DNA from: Geobacter sp. UBA5735
GTDB taxonomy: Bacteria > Desulfobacterota > Desulfuromonadia > Geobacterales > Geobacteraceae
Assembly (NCBI GenBank): GCA_002419385.1
Contig: DIFZ01000016.1
Coordinates: 1 to 19,863, forward strand
Reading direction: 5' to 3'
DNA length: 19,863 nt
Positions 1 to 6,642 of the stretch are shown piece by piece. Made by a program: the position numbers and the translations under genes. The stretch's first letter is position 1, and each line of letters opens with the position of its first letter. The notes beneath the pieces are model-generated. The model worked only from the letters and a program-made list of their open reading frames with translations, did not search any database and had not been told where the DNA came from.

Positions 1-77
1 ATAACAAATTTTGCTGACGAGGCAAAAACACAAGTTACTGTGATGACAATTGCTACAATCTTTATTGCAAGCTTCAT
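1..77 (-). CDS. N-terminus of an exported protein, cut by the window edge
   Basis: Only the first 25 codons are inside the window. They read MKLAIKIVAIVITVTCVFAS and onward: two early lysines followed by a long hydrophobic run and small residues (Phe-Ala-Ser-Ser-Ala), which is a typical Sec signal peptide. The ATG lies 2 bp after the TGA of the preceding 96-codon gene and has an AAGGGG ribosome site 9 nt upstream, so the two genes are probably cotranslated. By position it matches the exported 262-residue protein that follows the other hcp/small-gene pair. The mature protein is outside the window, so its function cannot be judged; a periplasmic partner or immunity protein is an inference from context only. 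Confidence 0.7.
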   Translation of the reverse strand, partial: MKLAIKIVAIVITVTCVFASSAKFV

Positions 78-79
78 GT

Positions 80-370
80 TCAATAACCCCTTAATCTTTT
101 TAACTCGCGCAAAGCTTCCATCGGATGCTGTACTGCCCAAGTCGGATCAATGAAAACATCCTTTTCCTCCCTGTACATTTTGAGATTGAATTGTCTTACA
201 GCCTCCGAAATCGCCGCAGTTGGAACTACCGGATCAAGAGCAGCTGTCCCAACCGCGACAACACCCCCTGGATCAGGCGTCGCAGCTCCCGCCGCCCCAA
301 TAATGCCGTCAAGCAGAGCGCACCATTTCCCATACTTCTGCCGGGACTTATCACTGCATCCCAAACCCAT
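80..370 (-). CDS. Small unrecognised protein encoded 70 bp after the second hcp
   Basis: This is a 96-residue protein of about 10 kDa with an excellent AGGAGGT ribosome site 5 nt before the ATG. I do not recognise the family. The N-terminus holds two cysteines (residues 5 and 17). Residues 18-60 are rich in Gly, Ala, Pro and Val and nearly uncharged, so they could be a loose membrane-inserting or flexible segment. The C-terminal third is charged and probably helical, with a WAVQHPMEALRELKRLRGY tail. There is no signal peptide. It sits between hcp and a gene for an exported protein, with 2 bp to the latter. Small size, proximity to hcp and the exported neighbour fit a T6SS cargo or effector carried inside the Hcp ring, but no catalytic motif is visible. 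An Hcp-specific adaptor is an alternative. Confidence 0.7.
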   Translation of the reverse strand: MGLGCSDKSRQKYGKWCALLDGIIGAAGAATPDPGGVVAVGTAALDPVVPTAAISEAVRQFNLKMYREEKDVFIDPTWAVQHPMEALRELKRLRGY

Positions 371-398
371 GGTGTACCTCCTTTCTTTATCGTAAATC

Positions 399-430
399 GT
401 TCTGCCCTCCCTTCAGGAGGAGGGCAGAAC
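399..430 (-). promoter_or_regulatory. Perfect 12-bp hairpin in the hcp/small-gene gap
   Basis: The arms GTTCTGCCCTCC and GGAGGGCAGAAC (399-410 and 419-430) are fully complementary with an 8-nt loop, beginning 10 nt after the stop of the hcp at 441-926. No U-run follows on the transcribed strand, so it is not a classical terminator. A 3' stabiliser or partial attenuator that keeps hcp mRNA in excess is more likely. The CCCTCC arm could also pair with the AGGAGG ribosome site of the next gene. A matching hairpin lies at 2594-2624. Confidence 0.7.
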
Positions 431-440
431 CGGCAAACAA

Positions 441-926
441 TTATCTTGGAACCGTCCATGAATCCTCTGCTTCTATCCCGTTCGGTTCCCATGTCCACTT
501 GATTTTTTTGTACGTGAAACCAACTTCTTCCATGTGGCGAAACGGCTCGTTTGCCGATAGGAGTGTTGTCGGCATGTACGGATGAATGCTGACGACAATG
601 GCGTCTTCAAGTTTGTGGGTAAAATAATGCTCTTCAGTTCCTTGTTTGGTAATTCGATACCATTTAATGGTTACATCCTTCAAGTGTTCCCCAGTGCACA
701 GGGCCTGATATAGCTTCGGAGAGCTCTTGTCGAATTCTTTGACTATACAAAGAGATCCATGAACGCGTTTTCCCGTTGAAAGGCCATCGGTAGAGCTGCG
801 CGGAATACTCACGTCATGTGTCATTGCATAGACGAGAATGGTGTTTTCCCTTCCCTGCATTTCGCAGGAACCGTCAATTTTTCCTTGTTTTTCACCTGTC
901 AGGGTCAGGTGTGCAGGCATTGCCAT
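441..926 (-). CDS. hcp: Hcp (TssD) T6SS tube protein, second copy
   Basis: Hcp forms hexameric rings that stack into the inner tube of the T6SS, and it also binds and stabilises small effectors in its lumen before secretion. The 161-residue length is typical of the family. The sequence has the Hcp core: the PAHLTLTGEKQGKIDGSC start, TGKRVHGSL, a KSSPKLYQALCTGEH segment, EEHYFTHKLEDAIVVS and a WTWEPNGIEAEDSW tail. It differs from the copy at 2634-3119 at 19 of 161 positions by my count (about 88% identity), and the first 33 residues are identical. A GGAGGGG ribosome site precedes the ATG. The gene is somewhat more A/T-rich at third codon positions than the other copy. It is followed by a hairpin and a 96-codon gene. 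Confidence 0.96.
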   Translation of the reverse strand: MAMPAHLTLTGEKQGKIDGSCEMQGRENTILVYAMTHDVSIPRSSTDGLSTGKRVHGSLCIVKEFDKSSPKLYQALCTGEHLKDVTIKWYRITKQGTEEHYFTHKLEDAIVVSIHPYMPTTLLSANEPFRHMEEVGFTYKKIKWTWEPNGIEAEDSWTVPR

Positions 927-1012
927 TATTTTCCCCTCCTATTCAATAGACCGTTCACAAAATGCATCTTGCGTTGCGTTATTTTATTCTGGTTCGATAG
1001 ACTTAAGGTCCA

Positions 1013-1303
1013 TCACTCTTTTGTTCTTATGATTACTGCCGTAATTTTGCTGCTATCAATAGTCCCCTGAAAATAATCTCGGCCTGCCAGTTCACTCAAA
1101 AGGACGAGCTCTTTCGTAACGGCAAGTATTCTGCCAGTCAATTCACCTCCATCCGACAGACGCAGCGTCACCTGCTTCCCTTTGCGGTCTTCCAGTATCT
1201 TCTGGATTGTATCGCCTTGTTTCAAAACCAATCCATCAGCAAAAACATTACTTGACAAGCCGACAACTGAAAGAAACAGCAAAACATAAACAAGATGTTT
1301 CAT
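1013..1303 (-). CDS. Small exported protein with a predicted Sm-like/SH3 barrel
   Basis: This is a 96-residue protein with a Sec signal peptide of about 22 residues (hydrophobic LVYVLLFLSVVGLSS, predicted cut after Val-Phe-Ala), giving a mature protein of about 74 residues. The mature part contains GKQVTLRLSDGGELTGRIL followed by short strands to ITAVIIR. The pattern V-x-L-x-x-x-G-G-x-x-x-G-x-I resembles the Sm1 motif of LSm/Hfq-type barrels, but no clear Sm2 motif follows, so this is a fold guess. A strong AAGGAG site precedes the ATG. It lies between the 262-residue exported protein and hcp. The role is unknown; possibilities include a periplasmic adaptor, a second immunity protein or an unrelated structural protein. 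Confidence 0.75.
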   Translation of the reverse strand: MKHLVYVLLFLSVVGLSSNVFADGLVLKQGDTIQKILEDRKGKQVTLRLSDGGELTGRILAVTKELVLLSELAGRDYFQGTIDSSKITAVIIRTKE

Positions 1304-1387
1304 TTTCGTCTCCTTTTTATTTTGTTATTAGTCAGACACTTTGTCCAGTCCAACGCAAGGAAAAGTCTTTCATATTTTACAAGCTAG

Positions 1388-2176
1388 TCATTTCATAGAA
1401 TTCAATATTCTTATTGATTCACCGGGTATGCATTGTTTATTGAATCCCGAGTGATTCGATATGAAATCCATTACGTCTGGTGTTAATAAAATGCTCTTTT
1501 TCAGGCTTTCTGCATAAAGAGAACTCCGAAATCCAGTATCAGATAAGATCTCTTGATATGGATAATAGAACTCCTTCAGGAAACTGCTTGCAGACTCAAT
1601 TGCAGGAGTCAGCTTTTCTTTCTCCTTGCTGTTCAAACTTTCATAAAACTCCATAAATATTCGGATATAATTTTTTACCGCATCTAAGTATAAGTATTCA
1701 CGATACAATACTTCTTTAAATAAATTTTCGCAAACTGCAACGCTATTACTCATATAGAATGCCAATATTACGCTTTTTAATGACTGTGCGTTGCGCCTCA
1801 CATAATCATTTCCATATTTATTTTCTAAATTCTTTATCAGAGATGTATCTTTCTTACATTCTTGATTTATCTGTATGATACAACCTTCGTAATTTTGAAT
1901 TGCTCCATCATATTTTGTTTTTAAGTCGTTAAGAGCCGCTTGGTGCACCGAATTATCAAAACGGTTGCCTAATCTGGGGCCTTCCTCTAAAAATTTATTC
2001 CATTTGCTTGCTATCATCTCATATTTATTTATCGTGTGAATTAACTTAAGGGATTCGGAGGCACGATCTTGATGTAATAAACCATCATCAGCCCATGTTG
2101 GTGTCGACCCGCTATTGAAAGCAATCAATAAAATACTCAAAAGTATTATGTTTACCATGTTAATAGGCGATGTCAT
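1388..2176 (-). CDS. Exported, mostly helical protein of unknown function
   Basis: This 262-residue protein begins with a Sec signal peptide: hydrophobic MVNIILLSILLIAF, then a predicted cut after Thr-Trp-Ala near residue 29. The mature part is rich in Lys, Glu, Asn and Tyr, looks helical throughout, and has four cysteines (CIIQ, ECKK, AVCEN, KQCIPG) that could form two periplasmic disulfides. I recognise no family. A GAAGGGGAG ribosome site supports the ATG; the second Met (residue 7) is also possible. The gene is clearly A+T-richer than the T6SS core, suggesting recent acquisition. It follows the small gene at 2222-2563 by 45 bp. By context it is a candidate periplasmic immunity protein for that gene's product, but a periplasmic accessory role is equally open. 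Confidence 0.75.
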   Translation of the reverse strand: MTSPINMVNIILLSILLIAFNSGSTPTWADDGLLHQDRASESLKLIHTINKYEMIASKWNKFLEEGPRLGNRFDNSVHQAALNDLKTKYDGAIQNYEGCIIQINQECKKDTSLIKNLENKYGNDYVRRNAQSLKSVILAFYMSNSVAVCENLFKEVLYREYLYLDAVKNYIRIFMEFYESLNSKEKEKLTPAIESASSFLKEFYYPYQEILSDTGFRSSLYAESLKKSILLTPDVMDFISNHSGFNKQCIPGESIRILNSMK

Positions 2177-2221
2177 TTTCTCCCCTTCTGCAAATCGTAT
2201 TAGAATATGACGGTGAATGTG

Positions 2222-2563
2222 TTATTGTGTATTGAATATTTCATAAACCCTATCCCAAAAGGCTCCCAAATCACCAGATTGATGACTGATTGCTTCATTC
2301 AATGCTTCTTCTGCGTTTTTACGATTGGCTGCAGCACGGACCCCTTTAACAAATTCTGCCAGTAACCCCCAATCGGTCGTTGAAACCGAATATAGAGTGG
2401 CAATTTCACTCTTTGGAGGTCCGAAAAACATTTGAACCAGGATACCCACAGATGCACCGACTTGAAGCATATTGGAGTTTTTTATTCTTCGATTTATCGA
2501 TTTAATAGTTTTTATGCAGCAAGGATGAAGATGCACGCCATTCAATGCTTTATATCTACCCAT
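2222..2563 (-). CDS. Small unrecognised protein encoded 70 bp after the first hcp
   Basis: This is a 113-residue protein (about 12.5 kDa) starting MGRYKALNG. Features visible by eye are a Cys-Cys pair (residues 15-16), a basic stretch (SINRRIKNSN), a hydrophobic segment MLQVGASVGILVQMFFG (about 32-48) that could insert in a membrane, and an amphipathic C-terminal half ending FWDRVYEIFNTQ. There is no signal peptide. The ribosome site GGGAGG is 10 nt before the ATG; an upstream ATG in another frame is closed within four codons. It holds the same position after hcp as the 96-codon gene at 80-370, though the two proteins show no convincing similarity. Best guess from context is T6SS cargo loaded in Hcp; function not established. 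Confidence 0.68.
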   Translation of the reverse strand: MGRYKALNGVHLHPCCIKTIKSINRRIKNSNMLQVGASVGILVQMFFGPPKSEIATLYSVSTTDWGLLAEFVKGVRAAANRKNAEEALNEAISHQSGDLGAFWDRVYEIFNTQ

Positions 2564-2593
2564 TTAGCATGTGCCTCCCTTGACAGAAATAAC

Positions 2594-2624
2594 CTTGGCC
2601 CTCCTTTATCAGGGGAGGGCCAAG
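2594..2624 (-). promoter_or_regulatory. Perfect 11-bp hairpin in the hcp/small-gene gap
   Basis: The arms CTTGGCCCTCC and GGAGGGCCAAG (2594-2604 and 2614-2624) pair perfectly around a 9-nt loop, 9 nt after the stop of hcp at 2634-3119. It shares the GCCCTCC/GGAGGGC core with the hairpin at 399-430, but the outer pairs differ in a compensatory way. No U-run follows. The likely role is hcp mRNA 3'-end protection or tuning of the next gene, whose GGGAGG ribosome site is complementary to the CCTCCC arm. Confidence 0.7.
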
Positions 2625-2633
2625 CACAACAAA

Positions 2634-3119
2634 TTATTTGGGCACCTCCCATGAATCTTCGGCTTCAATACCATTCGGTTCCCACGTCCACTTGATCTTC
2701 TTGTAAGTGAAGGAAACCTCTTCCATATGCCGGTAGGGTTCATTGGACGCTAGTAATGTGACCGGCATGTATGGCTTGACACTGACGACAATAGCGTCTT
2801 CCAATTTGTGGGTAAAATAGTGCTCTTCCGTTCCTTGCTTGGTAATGCGGTACCATTTGACAGTGACGTCTTTCATGTGCTCACCGGTACAAAGCGCCTG
2901 ATAAAGCTTGGGAGAACTCTTGTCGTACTCCTTGATGATCGAGAGTGGACCGTGGACACGTTTGCCCGTTGCAAGCCCGTCGGTCGGGCTGCGGGGAATG
3001 CTTACATCATGATTCATCCCGTAAACCAGGATGGTGTTCTCTCGGCCCTGCATCTCGCAGGAACCATCGATCTTGCCTTGTTTTTCACCCGTCAGGGTAA
3101 GGTGTGCGGGCATTGCCAT
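2634..3119 (-). CDS. hcp: Hcp (TssD) T6SS tube protein, first copy
   Basis: This 161-residue Hcp is full length, with all family blocks: the PAHLTLTGEKQGKIDGSC start, SIPRSPTDGLATGKRVHGPL, DKSSPKLYQALCTGEH, HYFTHKLEDAIVVS, EEVSFTYKKIKWTWEP and the acidic IEAEDSW end. Hcp rings form the tube pushed out by the TssB/TssC sheath and also chaperone small effectors. A textbook AGGAGGT site lies 10 nt before the ATG. The hcp at 441-926 is its paralog, differing mostly by conservative changes (Tyr/Phe, Ile/Val, Ala/Ser) in the loops and the last third, which may tune cargo choice. About 150 bp upstream (3120-3270) hold no gene and could carry a promoter. Confidence 0.97.
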   Translation of the reverse strand: MAMPAHLTLTGEKQGKIDGSCEMQGRENTILVYGMNHDVSIPRSPTDGLATGKRVHGPLSIIKEYDKSSPKLYQALCTGEHMKDVTVKWYRITKQGTEEHYFTHKLEDAIVVSVKPYMPVTLLASNEPYRHMEEVSFTYKKIKWTWEPNGIEAEDSWEVPK

Positions 3120-3270
3120 AGTGTGCTACCTCCTGTCTTTTGTAATACGTCTGCCAGAGTCAGTGCAGGCTTCATTAACTGACTCCAGCGGCACGCAACT
3201 GAAAATCAAAGATATCTCAGCAGCCTCCCAGTTCCCGCAAAACATCAATTTCACTAAATAGAATCAAATA

Positions 3271-3564
3271 TTATTTATCACTGTTCCGATTCTTTATTGT
3301 GCCTTTATTGTGACTATAAGGTTTTATTGCAGACGACCTTATTTTAGACTCTAAATGATGGAAACAAATTATGCTAATTGCTAATATCTGTGTTTTCAAT
3401 AACATTTCGAAAAAGCACATTTCAGAAATATTTGTAGCAAATGTATAATAATACCTATCATCTCCAGTAAACATGATCATATCTTTTGTCATTGATTTGC
3501 CAGGTTTATAGTATGTTTCGTGTAATTTGTTGATTACCAGGCTCAAAATGTCAGCATCAATCAA
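3271..3564 (-). CDS. Doubtful small ORF overlapping the preceding gene
   Basis: A 97-codon frame that needs a TTG start (TTG ATT GAT GCT) overlapping the last 8 bp of the 110-codon gene, with no good ribosome site. The first internal ATG is at codon 25. The protein has a Tyr-rich segment (DDRYYYTFATN), then a hydrophobic stretch (FFEMLLKTQILAISIICF) and a Ser/Asn/Lys-rich tail partly encoded by a short tandem CACAATAAAG repeat. It is strongly A+T-rich. I recognise nothing. It could be a real translationally coupled gene or the decayed remains of one. Confidence 0.33.
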   Translation of the reverse strand: MIDADILSLVINKLHETYYKPGKSMTKDMIMFTGDDRYYYTFATNISEMCFFEMLLKTQILAISIICFHHLESKIRSSAIKPYSHNKGTIKNRNSDK

Positions 3565-3889
3565 TCTTTAATCCGTATGCTGCCAACTGCGCTTCTCTTT
3601 TCCATTGGTAAGCGACAAACACATTACATATCCAATACGATGAATCTCTCGTAAGGACCCGCTTGGCCATTCTGGCCAACTCTTTCTGCACCGCCCGCGG
3701 ATTGAGATACACTCCAGGCCTCGGAACAAAATCCATCGCCTCCGAACATGATTTGCTTTCATTTATCATTTTTGTTATGACGTTCAGTAATTCCTCATTC
3801 ATTTCCCAGTTTGCCGTGTCGGTTTTTCCGAAAAAAGCTTCTACGACTTTTCTCAAATCTTGTTGCTCCGAAGGACTGAGTGACGACAT
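3557..3889 (-). CDS. Small cytoplasmic protein of unknown function
   Basis: This 110-residue protein has a very good AAAGGAGGG site before its ATG and starts 15 bp after the stop of the exported protein at 3905-4537, so the pair is surely cotranscribed. No signal peptide or membrane segment is visible. The N-terminal half is acidic and helical (SEQQDLRKVVEAFFGK). The middle has a DFVPRPGVYLNPRAVQKEL segment. The end is aromatic and basic (SSYWICNVFVAYQWKREAQ). No family was recognised and no catalytic triad is evident. Size and pairing with an exported protein resemble the two hcp-linked small genes, but the order here is reversed (exported protein first). Confidence 0.65.
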   Translation of the reverse strand: MSSLSPSEQQDLRKVVEAFFGKTDTANWEMNEELLNVITKMINESKSCSEAMDFVPRPGVYLNPRAVQKELARMAKRVLTRDSSYWICNVFVAYQWKREAQLAAYGLKID

Positions 3890-3904
3890 GTATCCCTCCT
3901 TTCA

Positions 3905-4537
3905 TCACATCGATGCAATGATTTTCAAGAATTCATCAGTATCAATATTACTTTCAAGGGTTACTACATAATCTCCATATTTTTCATTTATGATATAGGC
4001 AACATTCTTGTAGGGCTCACCTTGTCTATAAATGAAATACACTTTAATTTTATCCTTCTCAAATATGCTTACTTTTGCTACTTTTTGGAATATCTGTTGC
4101 TTGGCAAGCATAATAGTTCGCCAAGCAAGCTTATTTTTCATGCCATCAGGTTCTTTATCATCAGGTGTCTTGTTGAACATGATCTCAATGCTCTCGATAA
4201 CCGAAATATCGGACTCAGACAAATTCAGATCATTGTTGGTCATACTGCCAAGAACTATTCGCCTATTTCTCTTATAATCAATAACCGCAACGGACTCTCC
4301 AATTCCTACGTAATCAATTTGTTTCGGCACAACCAGCGGGACAAACCTGTATTTGACTTTGATTCCCTCTTTAACAGGTACCTGTGGCCAAGGCTCCGGT
4401 ATTGCCTTAACATAGCAAGTCTTTCCTTTACACTTGGGAAGAGATTCCAGACCAGGGAGCTCTGAGGCAGCAAAACTATTCGCGCCCTGAAAAGAACCGA
4501 CCATCAGGAAAAAAATGATTGTCTTGACGATGTCCAT
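3905..4537 (-). CDS. Exported protein of unknown function downstream of tssC
   Basis: This 210-residue protein has a Sec signal peptide (IVKTIIFFLMVGSFQGANSF, predicted cut after Phe-Ala-Ala near residue 24). The mature part starts with a Cys pair in PKCKGKTCYVKAIPEPWP (likely disulfide) and continues with alternating beta-strand-like segments and basic/acidic loops. I recognise no domain. A GGGAGAG site precedes the ATG, and the gene begins 65 bp after the tssC stop, in the same direction, so it probably rides on the T6SS transcript. Its lower G+C than tssC marks the start of the accessory tail. A periplasmic immunity protein or T6SS accessory factor is possible; the sequence alone does not decide. 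Confidence 0.75.
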   Translation of the reverse strand: MDIVKTIIFFLMVGSFQGANSFAASELPGLESLPKCKGKTCYVKAIPEPWPQVPVKEGIKVKYRFVPLVVPKQIDYVGIGESVAVIDYKRNRRIVLGSMTNNDLNLSESDISVIESIEIMFNKTPDDKEPDGMKNKLAWRTIMLAKQQIFQKVAKVSIFEKDKIKVYFIYRQGEPYKNVAYIINEKYGDYVVTLESNIDTDEFLKIIASM

Positions 4538-4602
4538 ACCTGACTCTCCCTGTCCGGTTGATCACTGAAGAAATTATAAGTTTTCATTTGCCATACGGCA
4601 GC

Positions 4603-6099
4603 TCACACCGCGCTGACCTCCTTGTCCAGCTTGCCAACCAGCGACAGGGTGAAATAAGCCCCCATGTATTTGAAGTGGGGCCGCACCTTCAGAGATACCC
4701 GGTACCATCCCGGCTCGCCGGGGACCTCTTCCACGCCGATTTCCGCCTGCCTGAGCGGCCTGCGGCTCCTGACCCCGGGCATGGGGTTGTCCATGTCCGA
4801 AACGTACTGGCGGATCCAGTTGTTCAGCTCGATTTCCAGGTCGGCCCGCTCCTTCCAGGTGCCGATGTTCTCCCGCTGGATCACCTTCAGGTAGTGGGCC
4901 AGGCGGCTGATGATAAACATGTAGGGGAGCTGCAGGCCGAGCTTGTAGTTGAGTTCCGCCTCTTTTCCCTCCTTGCTGATGCCGAAGTACTTGGGCTTCT
5001 GGACCGAATTGGCCGAGAAAAAGGCCGCATTGTCGCTCCCCTTGCGCATGGTCAGGGCAATGAAGCCTTCTTCCGCCAGCTCGAACTCCCGCCGCTCGGA
5101 AACGAGGACTTCCGTGGGTATCTTTGTCTGTATGGCACCCATGGCTTCGTACTGGTGCAGGGGCAGGTCTTCGACCGCGCCTCCTCCCCGGGGGCCGATG
5201 ACGTTGGCGCACCACCGGTACTTGGCAAAACTGTCGGAAATGCGGGTGGCGAAAGCAAAGGCCGCATTGCCCCAGTTGTAGTGCTGGTGGCTGGCGGAAA
5301 CGCTTTCCCGGTAGTTGAAGTTCCGGACCGGCCGGGTCTCGGGTCCGTAGGGTAGGCGAAGCAGAAAACGGGGCAGTGCGAGGCCCACGTAGCGCGCATC
5401 CTCGGTTTCCCTGAACGACTGCCACTTGATATACTGGGGTCCTTCCAGGATGGACTTGATGTCCTTGAGGTTGGGAAGAGTGGTATAGTCCTCGATGCCG
5501 AAAAAATCAGGCGCCGTTGCCGCGATGAACGGCGTGTGCGCCATTGCGGCCACCGCAGCCGTATGCTGGAGCAGCCGTATGTCCTGGGGCCCGATGCCGA
5601 ATTCATAGTTGCCGATCAGGCAGGCATAGGGTTTCCCGCCGAACTGGCCGTACTCGCTGGTATAAACCGTCTTGTACAGCCCCGACTTGACCACCTCGGG
5701 GGCATCTTCAAAATCTTCGAGGAGCTCGTCTTTGGTGACATGGAGCATTTCGATTTTGATGTTTTCACGGAAATCGGTCCGGTCCACGAGGAAATCAAGG
5801 GAACGCCAGGCCGTCTCCAGTTTCTGAAAATCCTCGTAATGGAGAATTTCGTCTACTTGCCTGCTCAGCTTCCGGTCGATCTCGGCGATCATGTCGTCGA
5901 GCCCTGCCTTGGATATCCTGAGCGTTTCCTTGCCCGGTTCCAGCAGCTGGGCTATCAGCACTTCGACCCCTTTCCGGGTAATGGAGTAGGCCTCGTCAGC
6001 CGGTTTCAGCCTGGTGGCCTGCACGATCTCCTCCAGGAGCGATTCCTGAACAGCAGGTGATTCCGTTACTGCAGGTGTGTATTCCTGTTCCGCGCTCAT
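4603..6099 (-). CDS. tssC: TssC (VipB/EvpB family) T6SS sheath large subunit
   Basis: TssC pairs with TssB to form the contractile sheath around the Hcp tube. The 498-residue length is normal for the family. Recognisable family segments include HYEDFQKLETAWRSLDFLVD (about 90-110), YGQFGGKPYACLIGNYEFG, PFIAATAPDFFGIEDYTTLPN, KWQSFRETEDARYVGLALPRFLLRLPYG and the C-terminal GEPGWYRVSLKVRPHFKYMGAYF that ends the sheath fold. A GGGGGGAT ribosome site is just upstream, 9 bp after tssB stops, so tssB and tssC are translated together as is usual. No internal break or missing block is seen. The protein ends KLDKEVSAV. Confidence 0.98.
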   Translation of the reverse strand: MSAEQEYTPAVTESPAVQESLLEEIVQATRLKPADEAYSITRKGVEVLIAQLLEPGKETLRISKAGLDDMIAEIDRKLSRQVDEILHYEDFQKLETAWRSLDFLVDRTDFRENIKIEMLHVTKDELLEDFEDAPEVVKSGLYKTVYTSEYGQFGGKPYACLIGNYEFGIGPQDIRLLQHTAAVAAMAHTPFIAATAPDFFGIEDYTTLPNLKDIKSILEGPQYIKWQSFRETEDARYVGLALPRFLLRLPYGPETRPVRNFNYRESVSASHQHYNWGNAAFAFATRISDSFAKYRWCANVIGPRGGGAVEDLPLHQYEAMGAIQTKIPTEVLVSERREFELAEEGFIALTMRKGSDNAAFFSANSVQKPKYFGISKEGKEAELNYKLGLQLPYMFIISRLAHYLKVIQRENIGTWKERADLEIELNNWIRQYVSDMDNPMPGVRSRRPLRQAEIGVEEVPGEPGWYRVSLKVRPHFKYMGAYFTLSLVGKLDKEVSAV

Positions 6100-6108
6100 A
6101 TCCCCCCC

Positions 6109-6594
6109 TTAGCCTTCCAGCCCGATTTCGGTCAGAAGCTTCTGCCGTGTCGTATCGTCCCTGATGAGTTCCTGAATTTTTTTCCTGAATTCGGGCACAT
6201 TGGAAAGCGGTCCCTTGAGCGCCCGGAGCGCTTCCCGCAGCTCCAGCAGCCGCTTCAGTTCCGGTACCTGCTCCACGATCGCTTCGGGAGCGAAATCCTT
6301 CATGGTTTCCAGCCGGAGCCTGACATTGAGCTCATCGCCCTCCCCGGCGGCAAGCCGGTTGGGAACGCTGAAGTTCAGGGTAACGTTCTGCGCTTTCAGC
6401 ACTTCGTTGAAATTGTCCTTGTCCACATTGACCGGTTCGCGCTTTTCCAACGGGCGGGCGTCCGGGGTTCCCGTGAAATCCCCCATCACCAGCATCTTCA
6501 GGGGCAGCTCCACTTCTTCCTGCGCATCGCCCAAAGATGGTCGATAGACAATGTTCACTCTTTCCTTCGGCGCAATGGATGATTCCTTTGCCAT
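6109..6594 (-). CDS. tssB: TssB (VipA family) T6SS sheath small subunit
   Basis: TssB is the small sheath subunit that binds TssC. This copy is 161 residues, normal length. It carries the family hallmarks RVNIVYRP near the N-terminus, LPLKMLVMGDFTG, REPVNVDKDNFNEVL and the helical C-terminus with LRALKGPLSNVPEFRKKIQELI and a final LLTEIGLEG. AAAGGAG lies 9 nt before the ATG. It is 48 bp after the tagF-tssA stop and 9 bp before tssC, inside one minus-strand operon. Confidence 0.97.
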   Translation of the reverse strand: MAKESSIAPKERVNIVYRPSLGDAQEEVELPLKMLVMGDFTGTPDARPLEKREPVNVDKDNFNEVLKAQNVTLNFSVPNRLAAGEGDELNVRLRLETMKDFAPEAIVEQVPELKRLLELREALRALKGPLSNVPEFRKKIQELIRDDTTRQKLLTEIGLEG

Positions 6595-6642
6595 GTGTCA
6601 GCTCCTTTATTGATTGATTGCAGTCCGCATACTTACGGTCTT

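Noticed and set aside
80..370. PAAR-type spike protein near hcp
   Set aside because: The Gly/Pro-rich stretch was suggestive, but the repeating PAAR pattern and its metal-binding residues are missing.
1319..1347. TGGACA-17-CAAAAT promoter-like match before the small exported gene
   Set aside because: The predicted start point would fall within the ribosome site, and the -10 match is weak; probably chance in A+T-rich DNA.
3141..3156. Sigma-54-like element TGGCAGACGTATTACA upstream of the first hcp
   Set aside because: The -24 half and spacing fit, but the key -12 GC reads AC, and the leader would be only about a dozen nucleotides. No similar site precedes the second hcp.
3291..3311. Tandem CTTTATTGTG repeat
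   Set aside because: Only two 10-bp copies in A+T-rich sequence; too little to call a repeat feature.
4558..5355. Long plus-strand frame opposite tssC (265 codons), and similar long frames opposite tagF-tssA (6595-7641) and gatB (17409-18917)
   Set aside because: They are antisense mirrors of well-supported genes in G+C-rich DNA, with low-complexity Arg/Gly/Pro/His composition and no domain features or ribosome sites.
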